The notes: generated by a model not told the origin, from the letters alone. A stretch of DNA of 48,893 bases from Deinococcus metalli (GCF_014201805.1 NZ_JACHFK010000019.1:1-48893); one strand, 5' to 3'. Shown: positions 20,505 through 31,190, counted from the first letter of the stretch. Program-made: numbers and translations.

Positions 20505-21239
20505 ATGACCGGCCCCACCGCCACCGTGCCCCGCGCGGCGCTGTTCCCGACCCAGCCGCTGGCCGGGCAGGTGGTCGCCGTCACCAGCGCCGACCAGGGC
20601 TACGGGCGCCCGATCAGCGCCGCGCTGGCCCGCGCGGGCGCCAGCGTCGTCCTGATCGGCGGGAACGCCGAGACGCTGGCCGCCGCGTCCAGCAGCCTGG
20701 AGCAGCTGGGCGGCACCGCCATTCCCATCAAGGCCGACGTGGGCGTGCCGCTCGACTGGCTCAGCGCGCAAAACCGCATCCTGGAGATCTTCGGGGCGCT
20801 GCACGGCATCGTGCACCTCGCAGACAAGCGCGCCAGTTCGGACTTCACCATGCTCAGCGAGAACGAGTGGATGGACCTGTTCAACTGCAACGTCAAGAGT
20901 TCGGTGGGCATCACGCAGATCGTGCGCCGCCGCCTGCCCGGCACGTGGCTGACCATCGTCGGTCCGCACCTCGACGAGCAGGGCCTGCACGCGTTCCCGC
21001 AGCGCGGCGCCCTGCGCGCCCTGGTCGAGCAGGCACACATCGAGGACCTGCGGCTGAACCTGGTGCTGCCGTCGCGCTCCAGCAGCGGCGAGGAACTTCT
21101 GGACCAGCCGCTGGCGGACACCGTGCTCACGCTGGCGCTGCCCGGCATGACGCACCTGCGCGGCAACGTGATCGACGTGCCGCTGCCCGCCCTGCCGAAA
21201 CGGCGCGTGACCGACCACCCCTACGGCCCCGGCCTGTGA
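20505..21239 (+). CDS. SDR-fold protein lacking the YxxxK active site
   Basis: A 244-aa protein with a Rossmann start QVVAVTSADQGYGRPISAAL (glycine motif altered from TGxxxGxG), IGGNAETL, and the SDR-like FNCNVKSSVGITQIV helix. The usual catalytic Ser/Tyr-x3-Lys is not visible: the corresponding stretch reads LTIVGPHLDEQG...FPQRGALRAL. It is therefore probably a non-catalytic dinucleotide-binding or scaffolding relative. The start is set by the -10 box 7 nt upstream. It lies 10 bp before nrdR on the same strand, so the two are likely co-transcribed. Confidence 0.8.
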   Translation: MTGPTATVPRAALFPTQPLAGQVVAVTSADQGYGRPISAALARAGASVVLIGGNAETLAAASSSLEQLGGTAIPIKADVGVPLDWLSAQNRILEIFGALHGIVHLADKRASSDFTMLSENEWMDLFNCNVKSSVGITQIVRRRLPGTWLTIVGPHLDEQGLHAFPQRGALRALVEQAHIEDLRLNLVLPSRSSSGEELLDQPLADTVLTLALPGMTHLRGNVIDVPLPALPKRRVTDHPYGPGL

Positions 21240-21249
21240 GGCGCGCGGC

Positions 21250-21702
21250 GTGAGATGCCCGTACTGCTCCGCGCCGGACAGCAAGGTCGTGAATTCGCGG
21301 CCCAGCGACGACGGGGCCAGCATCCGCCGCCGCCGCGAGTGCCTGAACTGCGCCCGGAGATTTACCACCTACGAGCGCGCGCAGCTCGAACCGCTGATGG
21401 TGATCAAGCGCAGCGGCCCGCGTGAGGCCTTCAACCCGGACAAGCTGCTGCGCGGCCTGACCCTCGCCACCGAGAAACGCCCGGTCGATCCGGCCGCCCT
21501 GCGCGCTTTCGCGTACGGCTTCGAGGACGAGGTCGGCCTGAGCGAGATTCCCGCCACCGAGATCGGCAAGCGTGCCATGACCTTCCTGCGCCCCCTGGAC
21601 GACGTGGCGTACATCCGCTTCGCCAGCGTGTACCGCGACTTCGACAGCCTGGAGCGCTTCATCGAGGAGATTCAGGGCCTGAAGAAGGACGAGGACGGCT
21701 GA
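21250..21702 (+). CDS. nrdR: Transcriptional repressor NrdR
   Basis: A 150-aa regulator of ribonucleotide reductase genes. It has an N-terminal zinc ribbon (MRCPYC with Cys3/Cys6; ECLNCARRFTTYE with Cys31/Cys34) and an ATP-cone from about residue 49 (VIKRSGPREAFNPDKLLRGL). Length is standard. It starts with GTG 10 bp behind the SDR-like gene. The obvious target in the window is nrdJ. A hairpin follows at 21735. Confidence 0.95.
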   Translation: MRCPYCSAPDSKVVNSRPSDDGASIRRRRECLNCARRFTTYERAQLEPLMVIKRSGPREAFNPDKLLRGLTLATEKRPVDPAALRAFAYGFEDEVGLSEIPATEIGKRAMTFLRPLDDVAYIRFASVYRDFDSLERFIEEIQGLKKDEDG

Positions 21703-21734
21703 CGCCGCACCGCCGGGTGTGCTGAACGGACGAC

Positions 21735-21753
21735 CCCCGCACGGAGCGGGGGC
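21735..21753. terminator. Hairpin between convergent nrdR and liv operons
   Basis: Stem CCCCCGC/GCGGGGG with loop ACGGA, placed between two converging transcription units. T tracts are poor. Confidence 0.55.
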
Positions 21754-21776
21754 AGGGAAGAGGAGAGGGGGGCCGC

Positions 21777-22733
21777 CTACTTCCGGCGCGTCCAGTGCTG
21801 CACCGTACCCACCACGCCCCGGCGGAAGAACAGCACGACCAGGACGAACACCACGCCCGTGACGATTCCCACCGGGAGGTTCGCGGTGGTGAGCTGGTCG
21901 CGCAGCAGCAGCACCAGCCCCGCGCCGATCACCGGGCCGAACAGGGTGGTGGTGCCGCCCAGCAGGGTCATCATGACCACCTCGCCGGACGTGCGCCAGT
22001 TCACGACCTCCAGGCTGACCACGCCGTGCCCGAAGGTGTACATGCTGCCCGCCAGCCCGGCCAGCGCCGCGCTGATCAGGAACGCCGTGAACTTGAAGCG
22101 CCGGGGGTCGTAGCCGATGCTCTGCGCGCGCGCCTCGTTGTCGCGGACCGCCTGCTGCGCGCGGCCGAAGGGGCTGCGCACCGTGCGCCACGCGACCGCG
22201 AAGCCCAGCGCGAACAGCGCGAGGCACACGTAGTAGCGGGTGGTCGAGTTGCTGAAGTCCAGCCCCAGGAACGCGGGCCGGTCAAAGCCCTGCAGGCCGT
22301 TCTCGCCGCCGGTCACGTCCGTCCATTGCAGGGCCAGGAAGGAGACCATCTGCGCGAAGGCCAGCGTGATCATCGAGAAGTAGATGCCGCTGGAGCGCAC
22401 GCTCAGGAACGCGATGGGTACCGCCAGCAGCAGGGCGCTCAGGGTGCCGCCCAGGATTGCGACCGGCACGCTCTGACCGTGCGCGAGCAGATACGCCGTG
22501 ACGTACGCGCTGCTGCCCCAGAACGCCGCGTGCCCGAAGCTGAGCAGGCCGCTGAAGCCGAACAGCAGGTCGAAGGCCACCGCGAACAGGCCCCACGCCA
22601 GGATGTCCAGCGCCAGCACCGGGTAGATCAGCTTGGGCAGGACCAGCAGCAGCACGCCCAGCCCGGCCAGCCACGCGGCGCGGGTGGTGCGTTCCCGGTC
22701 GGTGCGCGCAGCCACGCGCGGCAGCGCCGTCAC
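21777..22733 (-). CDS. livM: Branched-chain amino acid/amide ABC transporter permease LivM
   Basis: A 318-aa membrane protein with about eight hydrophobic spans. It carries the LivM hallmarks FDLLFGFSGLLSFGHAAFWG and the cytoplasmic EAA-like loop AVRDNEARAQSIGYDPRRFKFTAF. It pairs with LivH to form the translocation channel in the inner membrane. It starts with GTG overlapping the livH stop (GTGA), so it is the last, coupled gene of the operon. Confidence 0.94.
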   Translation of the reverse strand: MTALPRVAARTDRERTTRAAWLAGLGVLLLVLPKLIYPVLALDILAWGLFAVAFDLLFGFSGLLSFGHAAFWGSSAYVTAYLLAHGQSVPVAILGGTLSALLLAVPIAFLSVRSSGIYFSMITLAFAQMVSFLALQWTDVTGGENGLQGFDRPAFLGLDFSNSTTRYYVCLALFALGFAVAWRTVRSPFGRAQQAVRDNEARAQSIGYDPRRFKFTAFLISAALAGLAGSMYTFGHGVVSLEVVNWRTSGEVVMMTLLGGTTTLFGPVIGAGLVLLLRDQLTTANLPVGIVTGVVFVLVVLFFRRGVVGTVQHWTRRK

Positions 22734-23620
22734 CGCGCCCCCTCCGGCAGGCCGAACAGCCCGCTGGGCCGCACCAGCAGCACCGCGGCCATCAGGATGA
22801 ACACCAGCGTGTTGGCAATCGGCGGGTAGATCGCCGCGCCCACGGCGGCCAGCACGCCCACCGCGAAGCCCGTGATCACGCTGCCCAGGATGCTGCCCAG
22901 CCCCCCGATCACCACCACCGCGAAGGTCGTGATGATCAGCTCCGCGCCCATGTACGGCTCCACCGAGTAGATCGGCGCGGCCAGCACGCCCGCCAGCCCC
23001 GCCAGACCCACGCCCACCGCGAACACCCCCGTGACCCAGCGGCCCACGTCAATGCCGAAGGCGCGCGTCACCGCCGGGTTCTCGGTGCTGGCGCGGATCA
23101 CGGCCCCCACGCGGGTCTTCTCGATCACGAACCACGTCAGCACGCAGATCACCAGCGACAGCGCGATCACGAACAGGCGGTATTTGGGGAACACCACGAA
23201 GCCCAGGTTCACCACGCCCGACAGCGCCTCCGGCGGCGTGTACGGCGCGCTCGACACCGCAAAGCGGCTCAGCATCACCTGCTTGACCAGGTCCTGGGTC
23301 AGCAGCGTCAGGCCGAAGGTCAGCAGCAGGTTGTAGCTGGGTTCCAGGCCATACAGCCGCGACAGCAGCGTGCGTTCCAGCACTGCTCCCAGCAGCCCCA
23401 CCAGCACCGGCGCGATCACCAGGGACGGCCAGAAGCCCAGTCCCAGCGCCTGTCCCAGCGCGAAGGCTGTGAACGCGCCCAGCATGTACAGCGCTCCGTG
23501 CGCGAAGTTCACGATCCGCAGCATCCCGAAGATCACCGCCAGCCCCAGCGACAGCAGCGCGTAGAACGCCCCGTTCACGAGGCCGTTGAAGACCTGAATC
23601 AGCAGTAACTGTGTATTCAT
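22730..23620 (-). CDS. livH: Branched-chain amino acid/amide ABC transporter permease LivH
   Basis: A 296-aa membrane protein. It begins MNTQLLLIQVFNGLVNGAFY, followed by LAVIFGMLRIVNFAHGALYMLGAF, the classic LivH signature, and the loop IRASTENPAVTRAFGIDVGRW facing the ATPase. About eight membrane spans are visible. It lies 132 bp downstream of the binding-protein gene; the gap holds two hairpins that may lower its expression relative to the binding protein. Confidence 0.94.
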   Translation of the reverse strand: MNTQLLLIQVFNGLVNGAFYALLSLGLAVIFGMLRIVNFAHGALYMLGAFTAFALGQALGLGFWPSLVIAPVLVGLLGAVLERTLLSRLYGLEPSYNLLLTFGLTLLTQDLVKQVMLSRFAVSSAPYTPPEALSGVVNLGFVVFPKYRLFVIALSLVICVLTWFVIEKTRVGAVIRASTENPAVTRAFGIDVGRWVTGVFAVGVGLAGLAGVLAAPIYSVEPYMGAELIITTFAVVVIGGLGSILGSVITGFAVGVLAAVGAAIYPPIANTLVFILMAAVLLVRPSGLFGLPEGAR

Positions 23621-23670
23621 TCCGTCCCTTCAGCCGGTGACGCCCACGTCCGCCCGGCCCCTCCACCTCC

Positions 23671-23729
23671 GGACAGGAGCGGCGTCTGCTCTACTCCTGT
23701 CCTCCGCGTCCGTGGCCTCCCAGGAGGCC
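23671..23729 (-). promoter_or_regulatory. Two hairpins between livK and livH
   Basis: GGACAGGAG/CTCCTGTCC (23671-23702) and GGCCTCC/GGAGGCC (23714-23729, 2-nt loop). Neither has a T tract, so they are more likely mRNA-stabilising or attenuating elements than full terminators. Confidence 0.5.
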
Positions 23730-23752
23730 GACTTGCTACGCTCTGTGGCTCC

Positions 23753-24967
<1,215 letters not shown>

Positions 24968-24998
24968 GGCAGTACCTCCAGGGAATGGGGAGCGGACT

Positions 24999-25700
24999 CT
25001 ATACGCTCAGGGCGCCGAGCAGGTCGCCGCGGCGGGTCTCGACCTCGCTGCGCGCGACCTCATCGACGATGTGGCCGTCCACGAACACGTAGTGGCGGTC
25101 GGCCAGCCGGGCGGCGAACTTGAGGTTCTGCTCGACCAGCAGCACGCCCATGCCGTCCGCGCGCAGGTTCTCGATGATCTTTGCGATGCCCTGCACGATC
25201 ACGGGGGCGAGGCCCTCGCTGGGCTCGTCGAGGAGCAGAAGCCGGGGGCCGCTGCGCAGCACGCGCACGATGGCGAGCATCTGCTGCTCGCCGCCCGAGA
25301 GCTTGCTGCCCGGGTGGTGGCCGCGCTCGCGCAGCACCGGAAAGGTCTCCAGGGCGCGCTCGGTGCTCCAGCCGCCCGGGCGGGCGGGCGGCAGTTCCAG
25401 GTTCTCGCGGACACTCAGGGTGCCCATGATCGCCCGTTCCTCCGGCACCCACGCCAGGCCGCGCGCCGCGACCCGGTGGCTGGGCAGGCGGGTGATGTCC
25501 TCGCCGGCGAAGGTGACGCGCCCGGTGCGGCTGCGCAGCACGCCCATGACCGACTTCAGGGTGGTGGTCTTGCCGGCGCCGTTGCGGCCGATCAGGCTGA
25601 CGACCTCACCGGGATTCACGTACAGGTTCACGCCGTGCAGCACGTGGCTCTGCCCGTAGTACGCGTTCAGGTCGCGCACGTCCAGCAGGGGCCCGGTCAC
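24999..25700 (-). CDS. livF: ABC transporter ATP-binding protein LivF
   Basis: A 233-aa cytoplasmic ATPase. It has LNAYYGQSHVLHGV typical of LivF, Walker A GRNGAGKTT, Q-loop region, signature LSGGEQQML, Walker B LLLLDEPSEGLAP and the switch VLLVEQN. It starts with GTG overlapping the livG stop (GTGA), so the ATPases are made in equal amounts. The binding-protein gene follows 31 bp later. Confidence 0.94.
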   Translation of the reverse strand: MTGPLLDVRDLNAYYGQSHVLHGVNLYVNPGEVVSLIGRNGAGKTTTLKSVMGVLRSRTGRVTFAGEDITRLPSHRVAARGLAWVPEERAIMGTLSVRENLELPPARPGGWSTERALETFPVLRERGHHPGSKLSGGEQQMLAIVRVLRSGPRLLLLDEPSEGLAPVIVQGIAKIIENLRADGMGVLLVEQNLKFAARLADRHYVFVDGHIVDEVARSEVETRRGDLLGALSV

Positions 25701-26494
25701 GCGTGCGCCTCCTCGCCCAGGTACGCCTCGATCACGCGCGGATCGCGCCGGACGTCGTCGTAGCGGCCGCTGGCGAGCACCGCGCCGTACTGCAGCACCG
25801 TGATGCGGTGCGCGAGCTGCGCCACCACGCCCATGTTGTGCTCGACCAGCACGACCGTACGCCCGCGCGCGACGCGTTCCACCAGTCCGGTCACCCGCGC
25901 GATGCCCTCGGTGCCCATGCCGGACGTGGGTTCGTCCAGCAGCAGCACCCGGGGGTCCTGCGTGAGGGAAATTCCGATCTCCAGCTGCCGTTTCTCACCG
26001 TGCGACAGGTCCGCGGCGAGCCGGGCGTGCGCGCCCTCGAGGCCCACGTCCGCGAGGATCTCCTCAGCGCGCGGGGCCAGCGCGTCCAGGGTCGACAGGC
26101 GCGACCAGAACTGTCCCGGCAGCCGGGTGGGCGACTGCAGCGCGACCAGCACGTTCTCGCGCACGGTCATGCTGGGAAACACCGAACTGATCTGGAACGA
26201 GCGGCTCAGGCCCCGGCGCACCACCGCGTGCGGGGGCAGCGTGTCGATCCGCTCCCCGAACAGCCGCACCTCGCCGGAGGTGGGGGTCAGGAAGCCGGAG
26301 AGCAGGTGAAAGAGCGTGGTCTTGCCCGCGCCGTTCGGCCCGATGATCGCGTGGATCTCGCCCTCCTCGATGCCGAGGGTCACGTCGTTGGTGGCGCGGA
26401 AGCCCCGGAAGTCCTTGACCAGGTGGCGCGCTTCGAGGGCCGGGGGCCTGCCAGGCGGGGGCGCGGGCGCCGGATGTGCGGTGTTGGCCGTCAT
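25697..26494 (-). CDS. livG: ABC transporter ATP-binding protein LivG
   Basis: A 265-aa ATPase with Walker A GPNGAGKTT, the LivG-type VVRRGLSRSFQISSVFPSMT segment, the signature LSHGEKRQLEIG (Gly-Gly replaced by His-Gly, usual for LivG), Walker B VLLLDEPTSGM and VVLVEHNM. It has no Shine-Dalgarno of its own; its ATG overlaps the TGA of a 10-codon leader ORF that does have one, so it is probably translated by coupling. It is the first large gene of livGFKHM. Confidence 0.94.
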   Translation of the reverse strand: MTANTAHPAPAPPPGRPPALEARHLVKDFRGFRATNDVTLGIEEGEIHAIIGPNGAGKTTLFHLLSGFLTPTSGEVRLFGERIDTLPPHAVVRRGLSRSFQISSVFPSMTVRENVLVALQSPTRLPGQFWSRLSTLDALAPRAEEILADVGLEGAHARLAADLSHGEKRQLEIGISLTQDPRVLLLDEPTSGMGTEGIARVTGLVERVARGRTVVLVEHNMGVVAQLAHRITVLQYGAVLASGRYDDVRRDPRVIEAYLGEEAHA

Positions 26495-26523
26495 GGCGAC
26501 CGGCCGGATGCGGCGTGGGGCAT
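26491..26523 (-). CDS. 10-codon leader ORF coupled to livG
   Basis: Encodes MPHAASGRSP. GGGAGG lies 3 nt before its ATG, and its TGA overlaps the livG ATG (ATGA). It is the only site in the leader with a ribosome-binding sequence. It is not enriched in Leu, Ile or Val codons, so a classical amino-acid attenuator is unlikely. Confidence 0.5.
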   Translation of the reverse strand: MPHAASGRSP

Positions 26524-26557
26524 CGTCCTCCCTTTCGTGCGGTTGTGGTACGCGGGG

Positions 26558-26563
26558 AGTGTA
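26558..26563 (-). promoter_or_regulatory. -10 box of the liv operon
   Basis: TACACT on the minus strand, 34 nt before the leader ORF. No clear -35. Confidence 0.45.
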
Positions 26564-26608
26564 CGACCGGGGCGTGACGCGCCCGTTACAGCCGGGGGTC
26601 GCCGGGAC

Positions 26609-27229
26609 TCACAGCCGGCTGGGGCCGCCGTCCTGCACCGGGCGGGGGTACGCGGGCGTCTCCTGACCGGGCGTGTGGCCGCGCACGCCCTCCAGCAGCG
26701 CGCGGATGTGCGCGAAGTCCGCATGGAGGTCTCCGGTCGGCTGCACGTACCCGACGATTCCGACCCGCCGTCGCCCCCAGTCGAGGACCGTCACGCCGAT
26801 GGGCACGCCGGCCTCCAGCGCCATGTAGTAAAAGCCAGTCTTCCAGTACTCGCCGCGTGCCCGGGTGCCCTCCGGCGCGACGGCCAGCACGAGTTCCGGT
26901 TCGCGGTCGATGATCGCCACGACCGCGTCCACGACGTTCCCCCCGGCCCGCTGCCGGTCGACCGGCAGGCCGCCCAGCGCCCGCATGACCACGCCCACCG
27001 GAAACGTGAACAGCTCCCGCTTGGCGAGGAAGCGCACCGGCAGCCGCACGGCGGTCGCCAGCAGGATGCCCGGCCAGAAGTCCGCGTTGCTGGTGTGGGG
27101 CGCGACGGCCGCCACGACCTTCGGACCGGGCGGCGGGGCCAGGACCACCGTCCAGCCCAGGGCGCTCAGCGCAAGCAGGGCCGCGCGTGAGGTGGGCGTG
27201 GGGGTGCGGCCGGGCCACAGGGGAGCCAT
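26609..27229 (-). CDS. 1-acyl-glycerol-3-phosphate acyltransferase-like protein (PlsC family)
   Basis: A 206-aa membrane-associated acyltransferase. It carries the catalytic H-x4-D in APHTSNADFW (His45, Asp50) and the glycerophosphate-binding PEGTRARGE. A hydrophobic segment (about residues 15-32) precedes the active site. Members with this short build acylate lysophosphatidate or related lysolipids in the inner membrane. The open frame extends 27 codons upstream, but ATG at 27229 is chosen because TATACT lies 8 nt before it. Confidence 0.86.
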   Translation of the reverse strand: MAPLWPGRTPTPTSRAALLALSALGWTVVLAPPPGPKVVAAVAPHTSNADFWPGILLATAVRLPVRFLAKRELFTFPVGVVMRALGGLPVDRQRAGGNVVDAVVAIIDREPELVLAVAPEGTRARGEYWKTGFYYMALEAGVPIGVTVLDWGRRRVGIVGYVQPTGDLHADFAHIRALLEGVRGHTPGQETPAYPRPVQDGGPSRL

Positions 27230-27237
27230 GTCCGGCG

Positions 27238-27243
27238 AGTATA
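27238..27243 (-). promoter_or_regulatory. -10 box (leaderless) of the acyltransferase gene
   Basis: TATACT on the minus strand, 8 nt before the ATG at 27229. Confidence 0.5.
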
Positions 27244-27252
27244 CGGGCGCGC

Positions 27253-27363
27253 TCAGCGCCGACGGGGCGGGCGCGCGGGGCTGCGCTGGGCGGCCGGGTG
27301 GTCCTGCCACGCGGCCAGCACCAGCGAGATCACGATGGCCAGCCCGGCGAGCAGCAGTTCCAT
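27253..27363 (-). CDS. Possible 36-aa membrane miniprotein
   Basis: A short ORF encoding MELLLAGLAIVISLVLAAWQ and then a hydrophilic, strongly basic tail ending RPPRRR. It forms a single membrane anchor with a positively charged cytoplasmic end. On the minus strand TAATAT (27401-27396) lies 32 nt upstream as a candidate -10. It sits between the DUF4384 gene and the acyltransferase gene in the same direction. The amino-acid pattern is protein-like, but length and GC content make chance possible. Confidence 0.45.
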   Translation of the reverse strand: MELLLAGLAIVISLVLAAWQDHPAAQRSPARPPRRR

Positions 27364-27468
27364 GCCGGCATCATGCCAGCATTCACCTGGCCTTCATATT
27401 AGGTTTTTCTCTCGGCGTGCCGGACCGCGCCCGCACCACCCCCGGTCGGGTGGGCCGCCCGGGTCCGT

Positions 27469-28362
<894 letters not shown>

Positions 28363-28458
28363 ACCGGCAGTGTGCGCCCTACGGATGACCACAGGCTGAT
28401 GCGCCCACCTGTGAATGGTCGTCGAGTCCGCACGGTGCGGCGCTCCGGGGCCGCCCGT

Positions 28459-28464
28459 TACACT
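28459..28464 (+). promoter_or_regulatory. -10 box (leaderless) of the molybdopterin-fold/histidine kinase operon
   Basis: TACACT followed by GGACCC and then the GTG at 28471. Confidence 0.55.
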
Positions 28465-28470
28465 GGACCC

Positions 28471-29067
28471 GTGACTCCCCGCATCGCGGCCGCCCCGCGC
28501 CCTGTCCGGCCTCGCCGCGCCGGCGTGCTGCTGTGCGCCCTGCTGGTGGCCGGCGCCGGAGACGCGGCGACGGGCGCCCCGACCGCACCCGAGCGCCCGC
28601 TGCCCGGCATTCCCGTGTTCGAGTACGCCCACCCCGCCCGCACCATGCCGCCGGTCCTGCCCGGCGAGGCGACGGTGTTCAGCATCGACAACGGCCGCGT
28701 TCACCGCACCCTGACGCTGCGTCAGCTCAAGTCGCTGCCGGCCGTGCGCTACCGCACCACGCACATGCAACTGCGCCAGGACTACACCTATGAGGGTGTG
28801 GCCCTGCGCGACCTCGCGCTGCTGGGCGGCTTCGCCGGTCAGGACGTGCGGCTGGCCGCCGCCAACGGGTTTGCCGCCACCATCGCGGCCAGCGACTACA
28901 TGAACTACCCGATCATGCTCGCGTACTCCGCCGACGGCCGGCCCATCCCCACCCTCAAGAAAGGCCCGCTGACGGTGGTGCTGCCGGCCCAGCCGGAACG
29001 GTTTCACCGGGGAACGTACTCGGCCGCGTGGGTGTGGTTCGCGGAGCGCATCACGCCTGCCCCGTGA
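28471..29067 (+). CDS. Exported molybdopterin oxidoreductase-fold protein (sensor partner)
   Basis: A 198-aa protein with an Arg-rich N-terminus and hydrophobic segment [17 protein letters not shown] (signal peptide or anchor). The rest matches the small Oxidored_molyb-like fold: [54 protein letters not shown] and [10 protein letters not shown]. The Cys that ligates molybdenum in sulfite oxidases is not visible, so it is probably a binding or sensing version. The start is GTG with TACACT 6 nt upstream. Its TGA overlaps the GTG of the histidine kinase (GTGA), suggesting it is the periplasmic input for that kinase. Confidence 0.8.
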   Translation: MTPRIAAAPRPVRPRRAGVLLCALLVAGAGDAATGAPTAPERPLPGIPVFEYAHPARTMPPVLPGEATVFSIDNGRVHRTLTLRQLKSLPAVRYRTTHMQLRQDYTYEGVALRDLALLGGFAGQDVRLAAANGFAATIAASDYMNYPIMLAYSADGRPIPTLKKGPLTVVLPAQPERFHRGTYSAAWVWFAERITPAP

Positions 29068-30323
29068 ACTTCAGGGCCGCCCTGCAGCGGACAGCGCGCG
29101 GCGCCGCGCGTCTGGTCGCGCTGCGTGAGGGCCTGCTCGCCGCGCTGCCCGCCGCCCTGACCGTCAGCCTCCTGCTGCTCGCCACGCAGCCCGCGTACCG
29201 CACCCTGATCAATGGCGACAACGGCAAACGCTTCTACGCCTACCAGGGCCTCGCGCAGGACGTCCAGACGGCCGAACTCGCCGCGCTCAGCCCGGACCTG
29301 ACGGCCGAGCAGCGGCAGGTGGCCCTTGACCGCGCGCTGTCCAGCGCGACAAACCCCAGCCAGTTCAAGTCGCTGGACGTGGTCGAGCACAAGGGCGCGG
29401 CCCGGCTGGCCACCGTCGCGGAGCTGCTTCAGCAGGGCACCCCCGCGTCCCTGCGGGCGGCCTCGTTCGAGGCGATCCAACTGGGGTCCCAGGCGGACGA
29501 GCAGGCCCGCCGGCTCAGTGAACAGTACGTCCGCGCGCTGACGTCCATGCGCTGGTTCCTGATCGGCACGGCGGTCATCACCGGCGTGCTGAGCATGCTG
29601 CTGATCGTCCGCGCCCTCGCGCTGTGGCGAGCGGAGCGGCACCGACACGCCCGCCGCGAGGCCCGGCAGCGCGAGGCCCTGCAACTCGCCAGCCACGAGC
29701 TGCGCCGCCCCCTGCAGTCGCTCCTGCTGGCCAGCGACCTGCTGCGGCACGCCGACACGGCCGAACGCCAGCAGCACCTGCTGTCCCTGATCGAGGACAG
29801 CGCCGCGCAGCTTGCCAGCCGCGCCGACCTCACGCGCCTGAACGACCTGTACCTCGACGTGGCCCTGCGGCTCGAGGACGTGGACCTGCGCGCGGTCCTG
29901 CGCTCCTTCGCGTCCGGCCGCGTCACCGTGACCGTGCCCGCCGAACCGCTGATGTGGGCGGTGGACCGGGACCGACTGCGGCAGGTCGTGGAGAACGTGG
30001 TCGAGAACGCCCTGACCTACACGGCCGGTCCAGTCGAGGTCGCCCTCCACGGCGCGAACGGCACCCCGGTGATCACCGTCCGCGACCATGGCCCCGGTCT
30101 GAGCCCTGACCAGCTGCACGCCGTGTTCCTGCCCCACGACCGCGGTCCCCTCGGGCGGCGGGACGGGCACGGTCTGGGCCTGCCTCTGGCGCGCCGCTAC
30201 GCCCGCGCACACGGCGGAGACGTGAGCCTCACCGCGGCGGCGGGCGGCGGCCTGATCGCCACCATCCACCTGGGCGAGCCGCCCGCCCCGCTCGCCGAAC
30301 CCCGCCGTCCCACGCTCTTCTGA
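29064..30323 (+). CDS. Membrane sensor histidine kinase
   Basis: A 419-aa protein. TM1 spans about residues 24-41, a periplasmic helical domain about 45-165, TM2 about 167-187. Next comes the HisKA H-box [14 protein letters not shown] (His211) and the ATPase domain: N-box [13 protein letters not shown]1 DHGPGLS, G2 [13 protein letters not shown]. No response regulator is encoded next to it, so the partner lies elsewhere. It starts with GTG overlapping the stop of the molybdopterin-fold gene, so both are made together. Confidence 0.92.
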   Translation: MNFRAALQRTARGAARLVALREGLLAALPAALTVSLLLLATQPAYRTLINGDNGKRFYAYQGLAQDVQTAELAALSPDLTAEQRQVALDRALSSATNPSQFKSLDVVEHKGAARLATVAELLQQGTPASLRAASFEAIQLGSQADEQARRLSEQYVRALTSMRWFLIGTAVITGVLSMLLIVRALALWRAERHRHARREARQREALQLASHELRRPLQSLLLASDLLRHADTAERQQHLLSLIEDSAAQLASRADLTRLNDLYLDVALRLEDVDLRAVLRSFASGRVTVTVPAEPLMWAVDRDRLRQVVENVVENALTYTAGPVEVALHGANGTPVITVRDHGPGLSPDQLHAVFLPHDRGPLGRRDGHGLGLPLARRYARAHGGDVSLTAAAGGGLIATIHLGEPPAPLAEPRRPTLF

Positions 30324-30388
30324 ACGCTGCTCCCTGCCCTTTTGCCCGAGTGTGAAAGACCTCCGGGCTCAGGAGCGGCCCGGCCGTT

Positions 30389-30394
30389 TACACT
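30389..30394 (+). promoter_or_regulatory. -10 box (leaderless) of the metallophosphatase gene
   Basis: TACACT, 8 nt before the ATG at 30403; the context GTTTACACTGG resembles that at 28457. Confidence 0.5.
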
Positions 30395-30402
30395 GGCCCT
30401 CA

Positions 30403-31164
30403 ATGCACAAGTTTCTGGCGTTCGGCGACGTGCATGCCGACTTCGACACCCTCTGGAGCGCCCTGCGCGCCGCCAGCTGCGCCGACGCGGCCCACCAGCC
30501 CACGGCGCCGGTCCGCGCCGGTCTGTTTCAGGTGATCCTGATCGGCGACCTCGTCCACCCCAAGAACGAGCGCGAGTACGCCCGGCTGGCCGGTGTGCCC
30601 CGCTTCGACGCGCGGGACCCGGAACACCTCTTTCTCGCCGCCCGGGAGCAGGTCAAGCACCTCGAGGCCCTCAAGGCCTACCAGGACGCGGCCCCGCACG
30701 CCGTGCACATCATTCTCGGCAACCACGACGACGCCGTGCTGAACACCAACTACGTGCTGGGCACCAGCGGCGGCGTGGTGCACACCGAATTCGACCCGGA
30801 CCACGGCGGCCTGATGCTCCCGGACCACCTGCGGGTGTGGATGCAGGCCTTCCCGCGCGAGATCAGGGTCGGCACGCTTCAGTTCGCGCACGTGTCTCCG
30901 CTGCCCGCCCACAGCCACTACGACGACCTCTTCTACGCCGACCACAGCCCCAAACGCTGGTTCCGGGAAACGCCCGAGTACGTCGAGATGGCGGGCCTGA
31001 GCTTCGGCGTGTATGGCCACACCCAGATCGATGATGGCGTGCTGCTCGACCAGGAGCACCGCCTCGCGATGATCGACGCCCTGCACGCCCGCGAGTACCT
31101 CGAACTGCTCGTGGACCCCCAGCACCGCACGCCGCTGCACAGTGTCCGCACCGTGCCCTTCTGA
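30403..31164 (+). CDS. Metallophosphoesterase
   Basis: A 253-aa calcineurin-like phosphatase with the five metal-binding blocks: FGDVHAD (Asp9, His11), IGDLVHPKN, ILGNHDDAVL, FAHVSPLPAHSH and VYGHTQIDDG. It has no signal peptide, so it is cytoplasmic. The substrate is not evident; relatives act on phosphoproteins or dinucleotide polyphosphates. The start is the ATG at 30403, set by the -10 box 8 nt upstream; an earlier in-frame codon would begin before that box. Confidence 0.9.
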   Translation: MHKFLAFGDVHADFDTLWSALRAASCADAAHQPTAPVRAGLFQVILIGDLVHPKNEREYARLAGVPRFDARDPEHLFLAAREQVKHLEALKAYQDAAPHAVHIILGNHDDAVLNTNYVLGTSGGVVHTEFDPDHGGLMLPDHLRVWMQAFPREIRVGTLQFAHVSPLPAHSHYDDLFYADHSPKRWFRETPEYVEMAGLSFGVYGHTQIDDGVLLDQEHRLAMIDALHAREYLELLVDPQHRTPLHSVRTVPF

Positions 31165-31190
31165 CACGCCCGGTCTGAGTGGGCCGCGCA

